NCBI GenBank assembly: GCA_903927685.1
Contig: CAIYOB010001402.1
Span: 1-15,082, forward strand
Direction of reading: 5' to 3'
DNA length: 15,082 nt
Origin: an uncultured Planctomycetaceae bacterium
GTDB lineage: Bacteria > Planctomycetota > Planctomycetia > Pirellulales > Pirellulaceae
Shown here one piece after another: positions 1 to 6,486 of this stretch. Each line of letters starts with the position of its first letter. The stretch's first letter is position 1. A program made the position numbers and the translations under genes. A model generated the notes under the pieces. That model searched no databases, was not told the origin of the DNA, and saw nothing but the letters and a program-made list of their open reading frames with translations.

Positions 1-501
1 CGGCACCCGTTCCCAGGCGTCCGGCTCATTTAGAACGTTTCCGAGCGCCGGCAAACCGATCTCCAGCGCCCGGCGCAGGTCGACGTCCGGCTCGCCGGCC
101 ACTTGGTTCAGCACGGGCGGCCCGGCGGCGGCGAAACCGCCACTGGCGGTGAAGTACACTACGGGCGGACGGGTCATCCACTCGACAAAGTGCTCGGCCA
201 CCCGGGGCGTCAACTCGGGCTCGGCCTGGACGAACGGACCATCGGCGACAAAGACGATCTGGCACGGTTTCATCTGGCGGCCCCACAGCCGATCACAGCC
301 CCGCTGCAGGACGCCGGACAGCCGATGCCGCAGAAAGCTGACCTGGTCGTCGAAAGGAATACCGACGTAGGGACTCAGATTGCCGACGTCCGACCGCAGC
401 AGGGGCAGCGCCTCGCCGCGGAGATCGATTCCGGCGACGTACCACCGCAATTGGGACGTCTCGATCAAGACGGTCAGCAGCATCGGTTGCTTGTCGGTCA
501 T
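1..501 (-). CDS. hypothetical protein, third gene of a two-component operon (partial, C-terminus off the left edge)
   Basis: The frame is open from the ATG at 501-499 to base 1, giving 167 codons with no stop, so the protein continues beyond the window. The ATG lies directly after the TAG (504-502) of the response regulator, with no base between, which indicates co-transcription and probably translational coupling. The protein begins MTDKQPMLLTVLIETSQLRW. It has no signal peptide or membrane segment in the visible part and looks like an alternating strand/helix soluble fold, with short hydrophobic runs (LLTVLIE, IVFVAD, PVVYFTA). A Gly/Ala-rich stretch (ASGGFAAAGPP) follows near residues 125-135. 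I do not recognise a family. From its position it may be an output or partner protein of the two-component pair, but nothing in the sequence proves this. Confidence 0.75.
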   Translation of the reverse strand, partial: MTDKQPMLLTVLIETSQLRWYVAGIDLRGEALPLLRSDVGNLSPYVGIPFDDQVSFLRHRLSGVLQRGCDRLWGRQMKPCQIVFVADGPFVQAEPELTPRVAEHFVEWMTRPPVVYFTASGGFAAAGPPVLNQVAGEPDVDLRRALEIGLPALGNVLNEPDAWERVP

Positions 502-1086
502 CTAAGTGCCTGCCGCAACGGTCGTGGGACGGGAGGCGGCGTGTTCGAGCCGCTGCAGCAATTCGCCGCCCTGCGCCGCGAACTCGTCCAGGGCCGGCGG
601 CGCGGCTCCCGCGATCGGCGGCTGGCCGCACAGCTCCTGGGCCCACTGCTGTGCCTGCCGGATGTAGGCCTGAACGTCCGCCAGCAGCCGCTCGTGCTCG
701 ACGATCGCCTCGTACCGGTCGGCCGCCTGATGCAGCACCTGGATCAGTTCGTCCGGGTCCCACGGCTTGGTGATGTAACGATACAGGCCCACGTTGTTGA
801 TGGCTTCGACGACCGCCCGGATATCGGCATAGCCGGTGAACACGATCCGGATCGCTTCGGGATGTGCATCCTTGACGCGGTGCATCAGTTCGACGCCCGT
901 CATTTCCGGCATCCGCTGGTCGGACATGATCACGTGGATCGGATGCTGTTGCAGGATCTCCAAGGCCCGGGCGCCGCTCTCGGCCGTGTACAACTCAAAC
1001 TCGCGGCGGAGCAGTCCCTGCAACGAGAACAGGATCTCCGGCTCGTCATCGACCAGCAGGATCGGATGTTTCTTCTTGGCGGTCAT
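502..1086 (-). CDS. response regulator, REC domain with C-terminal helical extension
   Basis: A protein of 194 residues. Residues 7-125 form a classic receiver domain: acidic pair D13/D14, phospho-acceptor D56 in MSDQRMPEMTG, T84 in FTGYAD and K107 in the motif YITKPWDPDEL. The NNVGLYRYITKPW segment is typical of receivers fused to or paired with HD-GYP or similar outputs. Here, however, only about 70 residues follow: a charged helical part and a Pro/Ala-rich tail. There is no DNA-binding, GGDEF or HD domain, so it is a near stand-alone receiver acting by protein-protein contact. The ATG (1086-1084) overlaps the TGA of the upstream kinase (ATGA at 1086-1083), so the two are probably translationally coupled and a cognate pair. 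Longer upstream starts in this frame lie inside the kinase gene and were rejected. Confidence 0.93.
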   Translation of the reverse strand: MTAKKKHPILLVDDEPEILFSLQGLLRREFELYTAESGARALEILQQHPIHVIMSDQRMPEMTGVELMHRVKDAHPEAIRIVFTGYADIRAVVEAINNVGLYRYITKPWDPDELIQVLHQAADRYEAIVEHERLLADVQAYIRQAQQWAQELCGQPPIAGAAPPALDEFAAQGGELLQRLEHAASRPTTVAAGT

Positions 1087-2315
1087 GCTTGAGTTCCCTG
1101 TGCCGGTTCGGCGTGGAGAGGAAGGCGGACGCGAAACGTGCTGCCGCGTCCCGGTTGACTGTCGACTTCGATGGCCCCGCCGTGCTCGCGGACGATGCCG
1201 TAGCAGATGGCCAATCCCAAGCCGGCTCCCCGCCCCACGGCCTTGGTGGTAAAAAACGGCTCGAACAACCGCGGCAAATGCTCGGCCGCGATCCCGCAGC
1301 CATAGTCCTGGACTTCCACCAGGGCCTGGTCGCGCTCGACGGCGGTCCGCAATTCCAGGATGCCGTGGGGCTCGCTGGCCTGGATGGCGTTCAACAGAAG
1401 ATTGTGGAACACCTGGTGGATCTTGCCGGGTCGGCAGACCACCGGGGGCAGCTGGCCGAAGTGGGTTTCCACGGCCAACTGCTTTTCCTGGACCTCGCGG
1501 GCGAGAACGCCCAGCGTCGAAGTCAGGGCGGCGTTCAAGTCCAATGCGTCCAGGTCCGCCGAGTCCAAGCGGGCGAACTCGCGCAAGTTCTGGACGATGT
1601 TTCGCACGCGGCCGAGTCCTTCCAACGACGAGGCGAACAGCCGCGGCAGATTCTCCTCGATCCACGCCAAGTCGCTGGCCGCTTCGAGTTCCGCCAGTTC
1701 GGCAGCCAGCGGCGGCGCCGCCCGGGCCAAGACCTCGGCCCCGCGCCGGTACGCCTGCAACACTTCGACCACCGCGCGGACATCGCGTTTCAGCACGGCC
1801 AGATTGTTCGTGACGTAGGCCACGGGATTGTTGATCTCGTGGGCCATGCCTGCCGCCAGCTGGCCCAGGCTGGCGAGCTTCTCGCTCTGCACCAGCGCCG
1901 CCTGGGTCATCCGCAGTTCCCGGTTCTGTTCGGCCAGCTTGCTTTCCAGTTCGATCATCCGCTTGCCCTCGCGCATGCGGACTCGCAGTTCGTCCGGATC
2001 GAACGGCTTGGCCAGGAAATCGTCGGCGCCGGCGTCCATGGCCGCCACCAAGTCCTCCTTCTCGGACTTGGCCGTCAGCAGGATGATGTAGACGTAACTG
2101 GGCAGTTCACTCGCCCGGATCCGACGCGTCAACTCCAGCCCGTCCAACTCGGGCATCAGCCAGTCGGTCAAGACCAAGGGAAAACGCTCGCGCTGAAACA
2201 GTTCCCAAGCCCGAGCGCCATCCTGGGCCTCGACGACCTCGTACTCCCACTTCTGCAGCGACGACCGCAGCAGCCGTCGCATCACCGCGCTGTCATCGAC
2301 GATCAGGACTTTCAT
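1083..2315 (-). CDS. soluble sensor histidine kinase with N-terminal receiver domain (REC-HisKA-HATPase)
   Basis: A protein of 410 residues with no membrane segment, so it should be cytoplasmic. Residues 1-120 are a receiver domain with D7/D8, phospho-acceptor D51 (TDWLMPE), T81 and K103 (LAKPFDPDE). A coiled linker (about 115-145) leads to the HisKA H-box SLGQLAAGMAHEINNP with H159. A helical dimerisation insert follows, including residues about 180-235. The ATPase domain has the N-box FHNLLLNAIQAS (N305, N309), G1 box DYGCG (337-341), F-box PFFTTK and G2 box GAGLGL (363-368). All catalytic motifs are intact. There is no PAS, GAF or other sensory domain, so input probably comes through phosphorylation of its own receiver by another kinase. 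It is the first gene of a three-gene operon. No good Shine-Dalgarno sequence is visible before the ATG. Confidence 0.95.
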   Translation of the reverse strand: MKVLIVDDSAVMRRLLRSSLQKWEYEVVEAQDGARAWELFQRERFPLVLTDWLMPELDGLELTRRIRASELPSYVYIILLTAKSEKEDLVAAMDAGADDFLAKPFDPDELRVRMREGKRMIELESKLAEQNRELRMTQAALVQSEKLASLGQLAAGMAHEINNPVAYVTNNLAVLKRDVRAVVEVLQAYRRGAEVLARAAPPLAAELAELEAASDLAWIEENLPRLFASSLEGLGRVRNIVQNLREFARLDSADLDALDLNAALTSTLGVLAREVQEKQLAVETHFGQLPPVVCRPGKIHQVFHNLLLNAIQASEPHGILELRTAVERDQALVEVQDYGCGIAAEHLPRLFEPFFTTKAVGRGAGLGLAICYGIVREHGGAIEVDSQPGRGSTFRVRLPLHAEPAQGTQA

Positions 2316-2390
2316 GGTCGCTGCCGGTGGGAGTGGGATGCAGGGACAGAGTACTCCTTGTCGCCGATTGGGTGGCTGCTGTCAAGATGG

Positions 2391-2418
2391 CAGGCGCGGC
2401 CCGGCAGGCGCGGCCCGG
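2391..2418. repeat. perfect 14-bp tandem repeat, two copies
   Basis: The unit CAGGCGCGGCCCGG occurs at 2391-2404 and again, identical and directly adjacent, at 2405-2418. It lies in the 252-bp spacer between the divergent kinase gene (minus) and the small gene at 2568 (plus). It could be a slippage duplication or a paired protein-binding site. The sequence alone does not decide. Confidence 0.8.
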
Positions 2419-2491
2419 ACGCTGGACGCGACATGGGTAGGATACTGGATCGCCGGTTTCTTCCATCGTTTCTCTCAAGTTTTCGAGCCTG

Positions 2492-2521
2492 GCGGCCGAA
2501 CATTTAGCTCGGTACGGCCGC
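2492..2521. other. inverted repeat in the divergent spacer
   Basis: GCGGCCG at 2492-2498 is the exact reverse complement of CGGCCGC at 2515-2521, with 16 bases between. A perfect 10-bp palindrome (CTCCCGGGAG, 2545-2554) follows just upstream of the next start codon. These may be regulatory sites or chance symmetry in GC-rich DNA. No T-run follows, so it is not an obvious terminator. Confidence 0.35.
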
Positions 2522-2567
2522 GACCCGGTCGTGTTGTAACGTAACTCCCGGGAGACAGAGAACGATT

Positions 2568-2777
2568 ATGTCCTTTACCTTGAAGGTTGTGGATTGGCGT
2601 GACGGACGGGGAACCAGTCATCCGGAATATCTGCGAAAACAGGATTTCTGGAAACGCGTCGGCAGCCGCCGGGCTTGGAAGACCCAACGGGAAGCCGAGG
2701 CGGCCGCGGAACGCGCCTGGATCGAACCCGACTGCAACGGAGTCGCTCCGGTGTGCGTCGTCGTCACGGAGTGCTAG
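2568..2777 (+). CDS. small hypothetical protein, 69 residues
   Basis: The ATG at 2568 opens a 69-codon frame ending in TAG. GGGAG at 2550-2554 lies 13 bases upstream and GAGAA closer in, so the ribosome site is present but weak. The protein begins MSFTLKVVDWRDGRGTSHPE. It is rich in Trp, Arg and Glu, has no membrane segment or signal peptide, and ends in a short hydrophobic strand (VCVVVTEC). Two cysteines (in DCNGVAPVC) and a third at the C-terminus are visible, but no recognisable metal motif. Its third-codon G/C is a little lower than that of its neighbours. The last 14 bases overlap the end of the convergent prepilin peptidase gene. I do not recognise the family. It is supported as a gene mainly by its start context, composition and clean fit between neighbours. 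Confidence 0.55.
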   Translation: MSFTLKVVDWRDGRGTSHPEYLRKQDFWKRVGSRRAWKTQREAEAAAERAWIEPDCNGVAPVCVVVTEC

Positions 2778-4023
2778 CCATCCGCTCCAGGACGCTGGCT
2801 TGCCACGTCACAACCAGCATCATTGTGGCGGCGGCCACCAGGTACGGCAAGCCAGCGGGGCCGCCCAGCCAGGCCGCCAGCTCATTCAATTGGCGCCATA
2901 GACAGAGTTGCCCGAACGCGGCCAGGCAGATGTAGCCCAGCAGGGGCGCGGGCTGCAGCCGCGACGAGACACCCAGCGCCAACGCCCCCATCAAGCGGGC
3001 CGCGGTCGCCAGGATTCCGACCGACACGGCCGCCGGCCAGCCGAGGCAAATGCCCACCAGCCCCAGGCCCGGGACGACGTCCGCGTCGACACGCCGTGGC
3101 TGTGCGACGTACGTTCCGACCTCGCTCTGTTCCGCCTGGCCGCTGTCGGACGGCGTGACGTGCGTCGGCCGATTTCGCCCCGCTAGCCGTCCTCCCACCT
3201 TCAGCAGCACTCCCACCAGAGCGCCGCCGAGTATCCCCAGTATGCCGCGGCTGCCATTTGCCCAGGCGGCGTGCCAGGCGGACCAGTCCCAGCTTCCCGG
3301 CTGCCAGCTGTCCGGGCGAAGCAGCGGGGCCACAACCAGCAGCAGCCAAGCCGCGACGAACGCCCCGACCGCGTAGCGGACAGGCACCGCGTGGCCATCG
3401 TAGCGAATCAGGGCCCAACTGAGCAGCACGCAGACCAGTCCGCAGTGCAGCACGCAGGCCCCGATCAGATCCCAGCGCGGATGGCCGACCAGCCAGCTGA
3501 CGCTCAACCGCAACACTTCACGCTGGCCCGCCTCGGGCAGATTCAGGCCCGCGAGCAGGATTTCCAGCGTGGCCAGGACCAAGACCACCAGGCCGACGGT
3601 GAATTCGACCAGCGGATAGCGGGCGGAAATCGGCAGGTGGCAGGTGCGGCAGCGGGCGCGCAATTTGAGCCAACCGAAGACCGGGATGTTGTCCACCGCC
3701 GGGATCCTGACTCGGCAGCGCGGGCAGTGCGACGAACCCCACAGCGACATCCGCCGGGGCACGCGATAGACCACCACGTTCAGGAAACTGCCGATGCACG
3801 AGCCGAAAACGAACAGCCACGCCAAGATAAAGAACTCGAACAGCCGGATCGGAATCCGTTCGCCCCAGGCCGCCAGCACGGGCGCCGGACGGACCAGCAG
3901 CGTGCGCGGAGGCGTCAGCAGGGCCGAGATCAACGGCCCGACCACCGCATAGACCAGCAACAGGCCGGCCACGGCGAAGATTGCGATCAGGAACGGCCAG
4001 TTGCGGCGTTTTCGACGGGACAT
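2764..4023 (-). CDS. A24-family prepilin peptidase (type IV prepilin-like leader peptidase)
   Basis: A polytopic membrane protein of 419 residues. After an N-terminal transmembrane helix (11-35) and a second at about 62-88, it carries the DiS_P_DiS-type cytoplasmic domain: GSFLNVVVYRVPRR, then Cys pairs C100-x2-C103 and C125-x2-C128 with NIPVFGWL between, as in bifunctional PilD-like enzymes. The catalytic aspartates of the family appear to be D209 (IRYDGHAVP) and D315 (DADVVPGLGLVGICLGWP). The second normally sits in GxGD, but here both glycines are replaced (V-D-A-D). A loop of about 100 residues, including a polar stretch near 283-310, separates the two aspartates and is longer than usual. 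The family cleaves and N-methylates pilin-like leaders at the inner membrane. No pilin or secretion gene is adjacent, so its substrates lie elsewhere. Whether it is fully active is uncertain. Confidence 0.88.
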   Translation of the reverse strand: MSRRKRRNWPFLIAIFAVAGLLLVYAVVGPLISALLTPPRTLLVRPAPVLAAWGERIPIRLFEFFILAWLFVFGSCIGSFLNVVVYRVPRRMSLWGSSHCPRCRVRIPAVDNIPVFGWLKLRARCRTCHLPISARYPLVEFTVGLVVLVLATLEILLAGLNLPEAGQREVLRLSVSWLVGHPRWDLIGACVLHCGLVCVLLSWALIRYDGHAVPVRYAVGAFVAAWLLLVVAPLLRPDSWQPGSWDWSAWHAAWANGSRGILGILGGALVGVLLKVGGRLAGRNRPTHVTPSDSGQAEQSEVGTYVAQPRRVDADVVPGLGLVGICLGWPAAVSVGILATAARLMGALALGVSSRLQPAPLLGYICLAAFGQLCLWRQLNELAAWLGGPAGLPYLVAAATMMLVVTWQASVLERMASTP

Positions 4024-4030
4024 CCCGCTA

Positions 4031-4058
4031 TTCTTAACGCCTGACGGCGTTCTGGCAA
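4031..4058 (-). promoter_or_regulatory. possible promoter of the prepilin peptidase gene containing a perfect inverted repeat
   Basis: On the minus strand TTGCCA (4058-4053) is followed after 16 bases by TAAGAA (4036-4031), 7 bases before the ATG. If used, transcription would start at or next to the start codon, giving a leaderless message. That fits the weak ribosome site there (only GCGGG). Most of the spacer between the two boxes is a perfect inverted repeat, AACGCC-TGAC-GGCGTT (4036-4051), a plausible operator. The -10 match is poor, so this is tentative. Confidence 0.3.
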
Positions 4059-4131
4059 GCCGCGTTGGGCGCCCGGCTGTCGGGCCCCCGGCGGAAGCTG
4101 ACCGAAACCGGAAGAATCTGCCTGCCGGGTG

Positions 4132-4161
4132 TTGTTTCTTTCCCGGGGGACTGGTTAAAAT
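4132..4161 (+). promoter_or_regulatory. probable sigma-70-type promoter of floA
   Basis: TTGTTT (4132-4137) and TAAAAT (4156-4161, five of six matches to TATAAT) are separated by 18 bases, in a short AT-rich patch inside otherwise GC-rich DNA. Transcription would begin near 4168 and leave a leader of about 47 bases before the floA start. Confidence 0.45.
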
Positions 4162-4197
4162 TTGCGAGTAGTGCGGAATGCGGTTCTGCCCTTTCGT

Positions 4198-4211
4198 GAG
4201 GAACGAGGAAC
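4198..4211 (+). promoter_or_regulatory. duplicated Shine-Dalgarno sequence before floA
   Basis: GAGGAAC occurs twice in direct succession (4198-4204 and 4205-4211), just ahead of the ATG at 4215. The GAGGAA cores lie 11 and 4 bases from the ATG. Either could serve, and the arrangement supports 4215 as the start. Confidence 0.6.
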
Positions 4212-4214
4212 GTC

Positions 4215-5213
4215 ATGGGGAACAACCTAACGCCCTTGCTGGCAGTTGACCAAGTCACTTGGCTCGTGATCGCCGGCGTCTCCGTCGTCGCGCTTCTGGC
4301 CGGCTTCGTGCTGCTGATCGTGATCACGGCGTACGGCAAGCTGTGGTTTCAGGCGTACATGTCCCGGGCCGACGTCAGTATCTTGAGCCTGATCGGAATG
4401 GGGTTCCGCCAAGTCAAGGCGACGATGATCGTCACGGCCAAGGTCATGTGTGCCCAGGCGGGACTGCCCATCGACCGCCGCAGCGGGATCAGCACATCGC
4501 GGCTGGAAGCCCACTACCTGGCCGGCGGCGACGTGATGAAGGTCGTGCACGCGATCATCGCCGCGCACCGCGCCAACATCGACTTGGATTTCGACCGCGC
4601 CGCCGCAATCGACTTGGCCGGCCGCGACGTGCTGGACGCGGTGCGGACCAGTGTCTATCCCAAAGTGATCGATTGTCCCGACCCGCAGCGCAGCGGCAAG
4701 ACGACGCTGAGCGCCATCGCCAAGAACGGGGTCGAACTGCGGGTGCGGGCTCGCGTGACGGTGCGGACGAACCTGGAACAATTGATCGGCGGGGCCACCG
4801 AAGAGACCGTCATCGCCCGGGTCGGCGAAGGGATCATCACCGCGATCGGCTCGGCCAACTCGCACAAGGAGGTCTTGGAGAACCCGGATCGGATCACCAA
4901 GGCCGTGCTGGCCCGCGGTTTGGACTCGCAGACCGCCTTTGAAATCGTCTCGATCGACATCGCCGATATCGACGTGGGCGAGAACATCGGCGCGCGGTTG
5001 CAGGCGGATCAGGCCGAGGCCGACATGCGGAAACGCCGCGCGGAAGCCGAACGCCACCGGGCCGAGGCCGTTGCGATGGAGCAAGAGAACCGCGCCAAGG
5101 TCACCGAGAACCGCGCACGCCTGGTGCTGGCCGAAGCCGAAGTCCCCCTGGCCATCGCCGACGCCTTTCGCGCCGGCAACTTCCACGGCCAAGCGCCCAC
5201 CGGCGCGGCCTGA
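4215..5213 (+). CDS. floA: flotillin-like SPFH protein FloA
   Basis: A protein of 332 residues, matching the usual length of FloA (UPF0365 family, about 330). An N-terminal hydrophobic hairpin or membrane segment (about 15-40) is followed by the SPFH/PHB core with family features such as the short motif IGMGFRQVK, a middle region [28 protein letters not shown], and EKVL-like helices (given here as residues only in part: [18 protein letters not shown]). The C-terminal third (about 258-315) is a Glu/Ala/Arg-rich coiled coil ([20 protein letters not shown]) typical of flotillin oligomerisation, ending in a short tail. Flotillins organise functional membrane microdomains that affect signalling, secretion and fluidity. 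It is transcribed from its own probable promoter and separated by 487 bases from the ATPase operon, so it is likely monocistronic. Confidence 0.95.
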   Translation: MGNNLTPLLAVDQVTWLVIAGVSVVALLAGFVLLIVITAYGKLWFQAYMSRADVSILSLIGMGFRQVKATMIVTAKVMCAQAGLPIDRRSGISTSRLEAHYLAGGDVMKVVHAIIAAHRANIDLDFDRAAAIDLAGRDVLDAVRTSVYPKVIDCPDPQRSGKTTLSAIAKNGVELRVRARVTVRTNLEQLIGGATEETVIARVGEGIITAIGSANSHKEVLENPDRITKAVLARGLDSQTAFEIVSIDIADIDVGENIGARLQADQAEADMRKRRAEAERHRAEAVAMEQENRAKVTENRARLVLAEAEVPLAIADAFRAGNFHGQAPTGAA

Positions 5214-5242
5214 CGAGCAGGGCCCCCGGCGTTGCCTGCCCG

Positions 5243-5265
5243 CCGCCTGTGCCACGCTCAGGCGG
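5243..5265 (+). terminator. possible factor-dependent or U-less terminator hairpin after floA
   Basis: CCGCCTG (5243-5249) pairs perfectly with CAGGCGG (5259-5265) around a 9-base loop, 29 bases after the floA stop codon. No T-run follows, so classic intrinsic termination is not expected. It could mark the 3' end of the transcript or simply protect it. Confidence 0.3.
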
Positions 5266-5337
5266 TCGACGACCGTGCCGATGGAAACGGTGCCACGGCG
5301 TTCAAGGCCGTTTGGCCAACGCGGGGTGCAAGGCATC

Positions 5338-5425
5338 TCACCCTCCCGCCTGCGGGAGCTGCTTACCCGTCCGGTTTGTGAACCCCTCGCGACGGCGCAA
5401 CCCAGTTCACCCTTCCGACTGCGGG
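5338..5425. repeat. diverged direct repeat with a 6-bp hairpin in one copy
   Basis: Two 19-base segments (5338-5356 and 5407-5425), both starting TCACCCT and ending CTGCGGG, match at 17 of 19 positions. The first copy continues into a perfect hairpin, CTCCCG-CCTG-CGGGAG (5343-5358). The hairpin sequence resembles short dispersed intergenic repeats that I recall from planctomycete genomes. That resemblance is from memory and unverified. Confidence 0.5.
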
Positions 5426-5574
5426 CACGTCGGACGCGGCAGCGGCCGGGGTAGGCCGAGAACGACAGGGCGTCCCTCGAACGCCAAACCGGCGTACTCC
5501 CGGTCCCACGCTCCTGGCCCGTCCCTCCTGGCCCCCGACACCCCTGGCGCGGCCCTGCTGACGCGGCCCGGCTC

Positions 5575-5603
5575 TTGCACGATTTTCGAAGAAGGGCTAA
5601 CCT
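5575..5603 (+). promoter_or_regulatory. weak candidate promoter for the ATPase operon
   Basis: TTGCAC (5575-5580) and TAACCT (5598-5603) are 17 bases apart. Each matches its consensus at only three of six positions. The position is sensible, about 100 bases ahead of the first gene and in the most AT-rich part of the spacer, but support is weak. Confidence 0.25.
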
Positions 5604-5700
5604 GAATTTGTAGGGGCCATCCTCGTCACCGCTGGGCGGTCGGCAGAAGCCCATGCCCTTCCGCTCGTCATCTCGCAGGGCTGGAAGGAGAGAATCGGGT

Positions 5701-6465
5701 ATGCGTACGTATCTGTACCTCTCGATGACGCCGGAGTCGTTGGTCGCTTCCCAACTGCCGCCGGAAGAGTTCGGCATGTACATGGCGGTCGGGACGCGCA
5801 AGGCGGCGCACGGTCAAGTCCTGTTCTTCGATCTGGTGGAAGGGTACCAGAGCGAGGCATTTGACCAGCGATACCTGACGGAACATTGCATCGCCCACGA
5901 CGATGGTCAGCCCAAGCACTCGCTGTACCTGGGCATCTACCGGGTGCTGGAACGTGTGCCGCTGGCGGCCATCAACAGCCTGTGGCTGACGTCGGCTCAT
6001 GGCCAGTCGCTGGAACTGAAAGCGACGCGCCAGCTGCCGGAATTCACCGACCAGTATTACCTGTACCAGGAGCTGTGCCCAGTCCATCCGCTGATCGCCA
6101 GCAAGTTGACGCCGCAGGAGTTCGCCACGTTCATCACACGGCCGGACAAGCCGCTGTACGTGCCCCGGCTGTGCTTCCTCGATTTCGATCTGGGCGAGAT
6201 GGGCACCGACCCGGAGAACGGCAAGCCTAACACGCTGTACTACCCGGATCCGTTCTGGCACCTGCGGGGGTGCCTGCTGGAATTGAAGGCCGACCAGCGG
6301 AAGCACACCAAAACCGTGGATCGGCTGCATTTGCAGAGCTTCCCGTACCACTGCATCAAGCACGGATTCTATTTGGGCGACCAGGATGGAATGCTGTTCT
6401 TCCGGTTTCCGACGCGCATCGAGTTGGAAGGCAAACACTATCTCTGGTGGCGGTCGACACGGTAA
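5701..6465 (+). CDS. conserved-looking protein of unknown function with two related halves, first gene of the V/A-ATPase operon
   Basis: A protein of 254 residues starting at the ATG at 5701, preceded by AAGGAGAG at a suitable distance. An earlier in-frame ATG at 5653 lacks such a site. The protein is soluble and rich in Tyr, Leu, Phe and His, with no signal or membrane segment. Residues 4-45 and 120-164 are clearly related: YLY, then L(V/I)AS(Q/K)L(P/T)P(E/Q)EF, then LFFDL against LDFDL. Further resemblance follows each copy: LELKATRQLPEF against LELKADQ, and HCIAH against HCIKH. It therefore seems to be a duplicated domain. The gene ends 21 bases before the start of ATPase subunit H/G, with the latter's ribosome site in the gap, so the two are almost certainly co-transcribed. 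I do not recognise the family. Its place suggests a role in regulation or assembly of the ATPase, but that is inference. Confidence 0.88.
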   Translation: MRTYLYLSMTPESLVASQLPPEEFGMYMAVGTRKAAHGQVLFFDLVEGYQSEAFDQRYLTEHCIAHDDGQPKHSLYLGIYRVLERVPLAAINSLWLTSAHGQSLELKATRQLPEFTDQYYLYQELCPVHPLIASKLTPQEFATFITRPDKPLYVPRLCFLDFDLGEMGTDPENGKPNTLYYPDPFWHLRGCLLELKADQRKHTKTVDRLHLQSFPYHCIKHGFYLGDQDGMLFFRFPTRIELEGKHYLWWRSTR

Positions 6466-6486
6466 GTCGCCGCGGGAGGACTCGCC

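Larger units (their letters stand above)
5214..5700. other. gene-free spacer of 487 bases between floA and the V/A-ATPase operon
   Basis: No convincing gene is present. The reading frames that cross it lack ribosome sites and have Arg/Pro/Gly-rich compositions expected of random GC-rich DNA. It contains three potential hairpins (5243-5265, 5298-5322 with a 3-base bulge, and 5343-5358) and a diverged direct repeat (5338-5356 and 5407-5425). A weak promoter-like pair occurs near 5575-5603. The last 100 bases become less GC-rich and presumably form the leader of the operon that begins at 5701. Confidence 0.7.

Noticed and set aside
2357..2385. Perfect -35 box TTGACA on the minus strand upstream of the kinase gene
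   Set aside because: At the 16-19 base spacing the downstream hexamers (GACAAG, ACAAGG) do not resemble a -10 box, so it is not listed as a promoter, though it may contribute to one.
103..2507. Long plus-strand open frames opposite the two-component operon
   Set aside because: They mirror the kinase, regulator and third gene, whose frames show intact conserved motifs. The plus-strand translations show none.
5249..5605. Plus-strand frame of 118 codons in the spacer after floA
   Set aside because: It has no ribosome site, its Arg/Pro/Gly/Ser composition is like random GC-rich DNA, and it crosses hairpins and repeat-like sequence.
4227..5801. Minus-strand open frame of 524 codons
   Set aside because: It is antisense to floA and the following spacer. 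The composition (runs of Arg, Gly, Asp, His, Gln) is the usual shadow of a GC-rich gene, and it lacks any domain or ribosome site.
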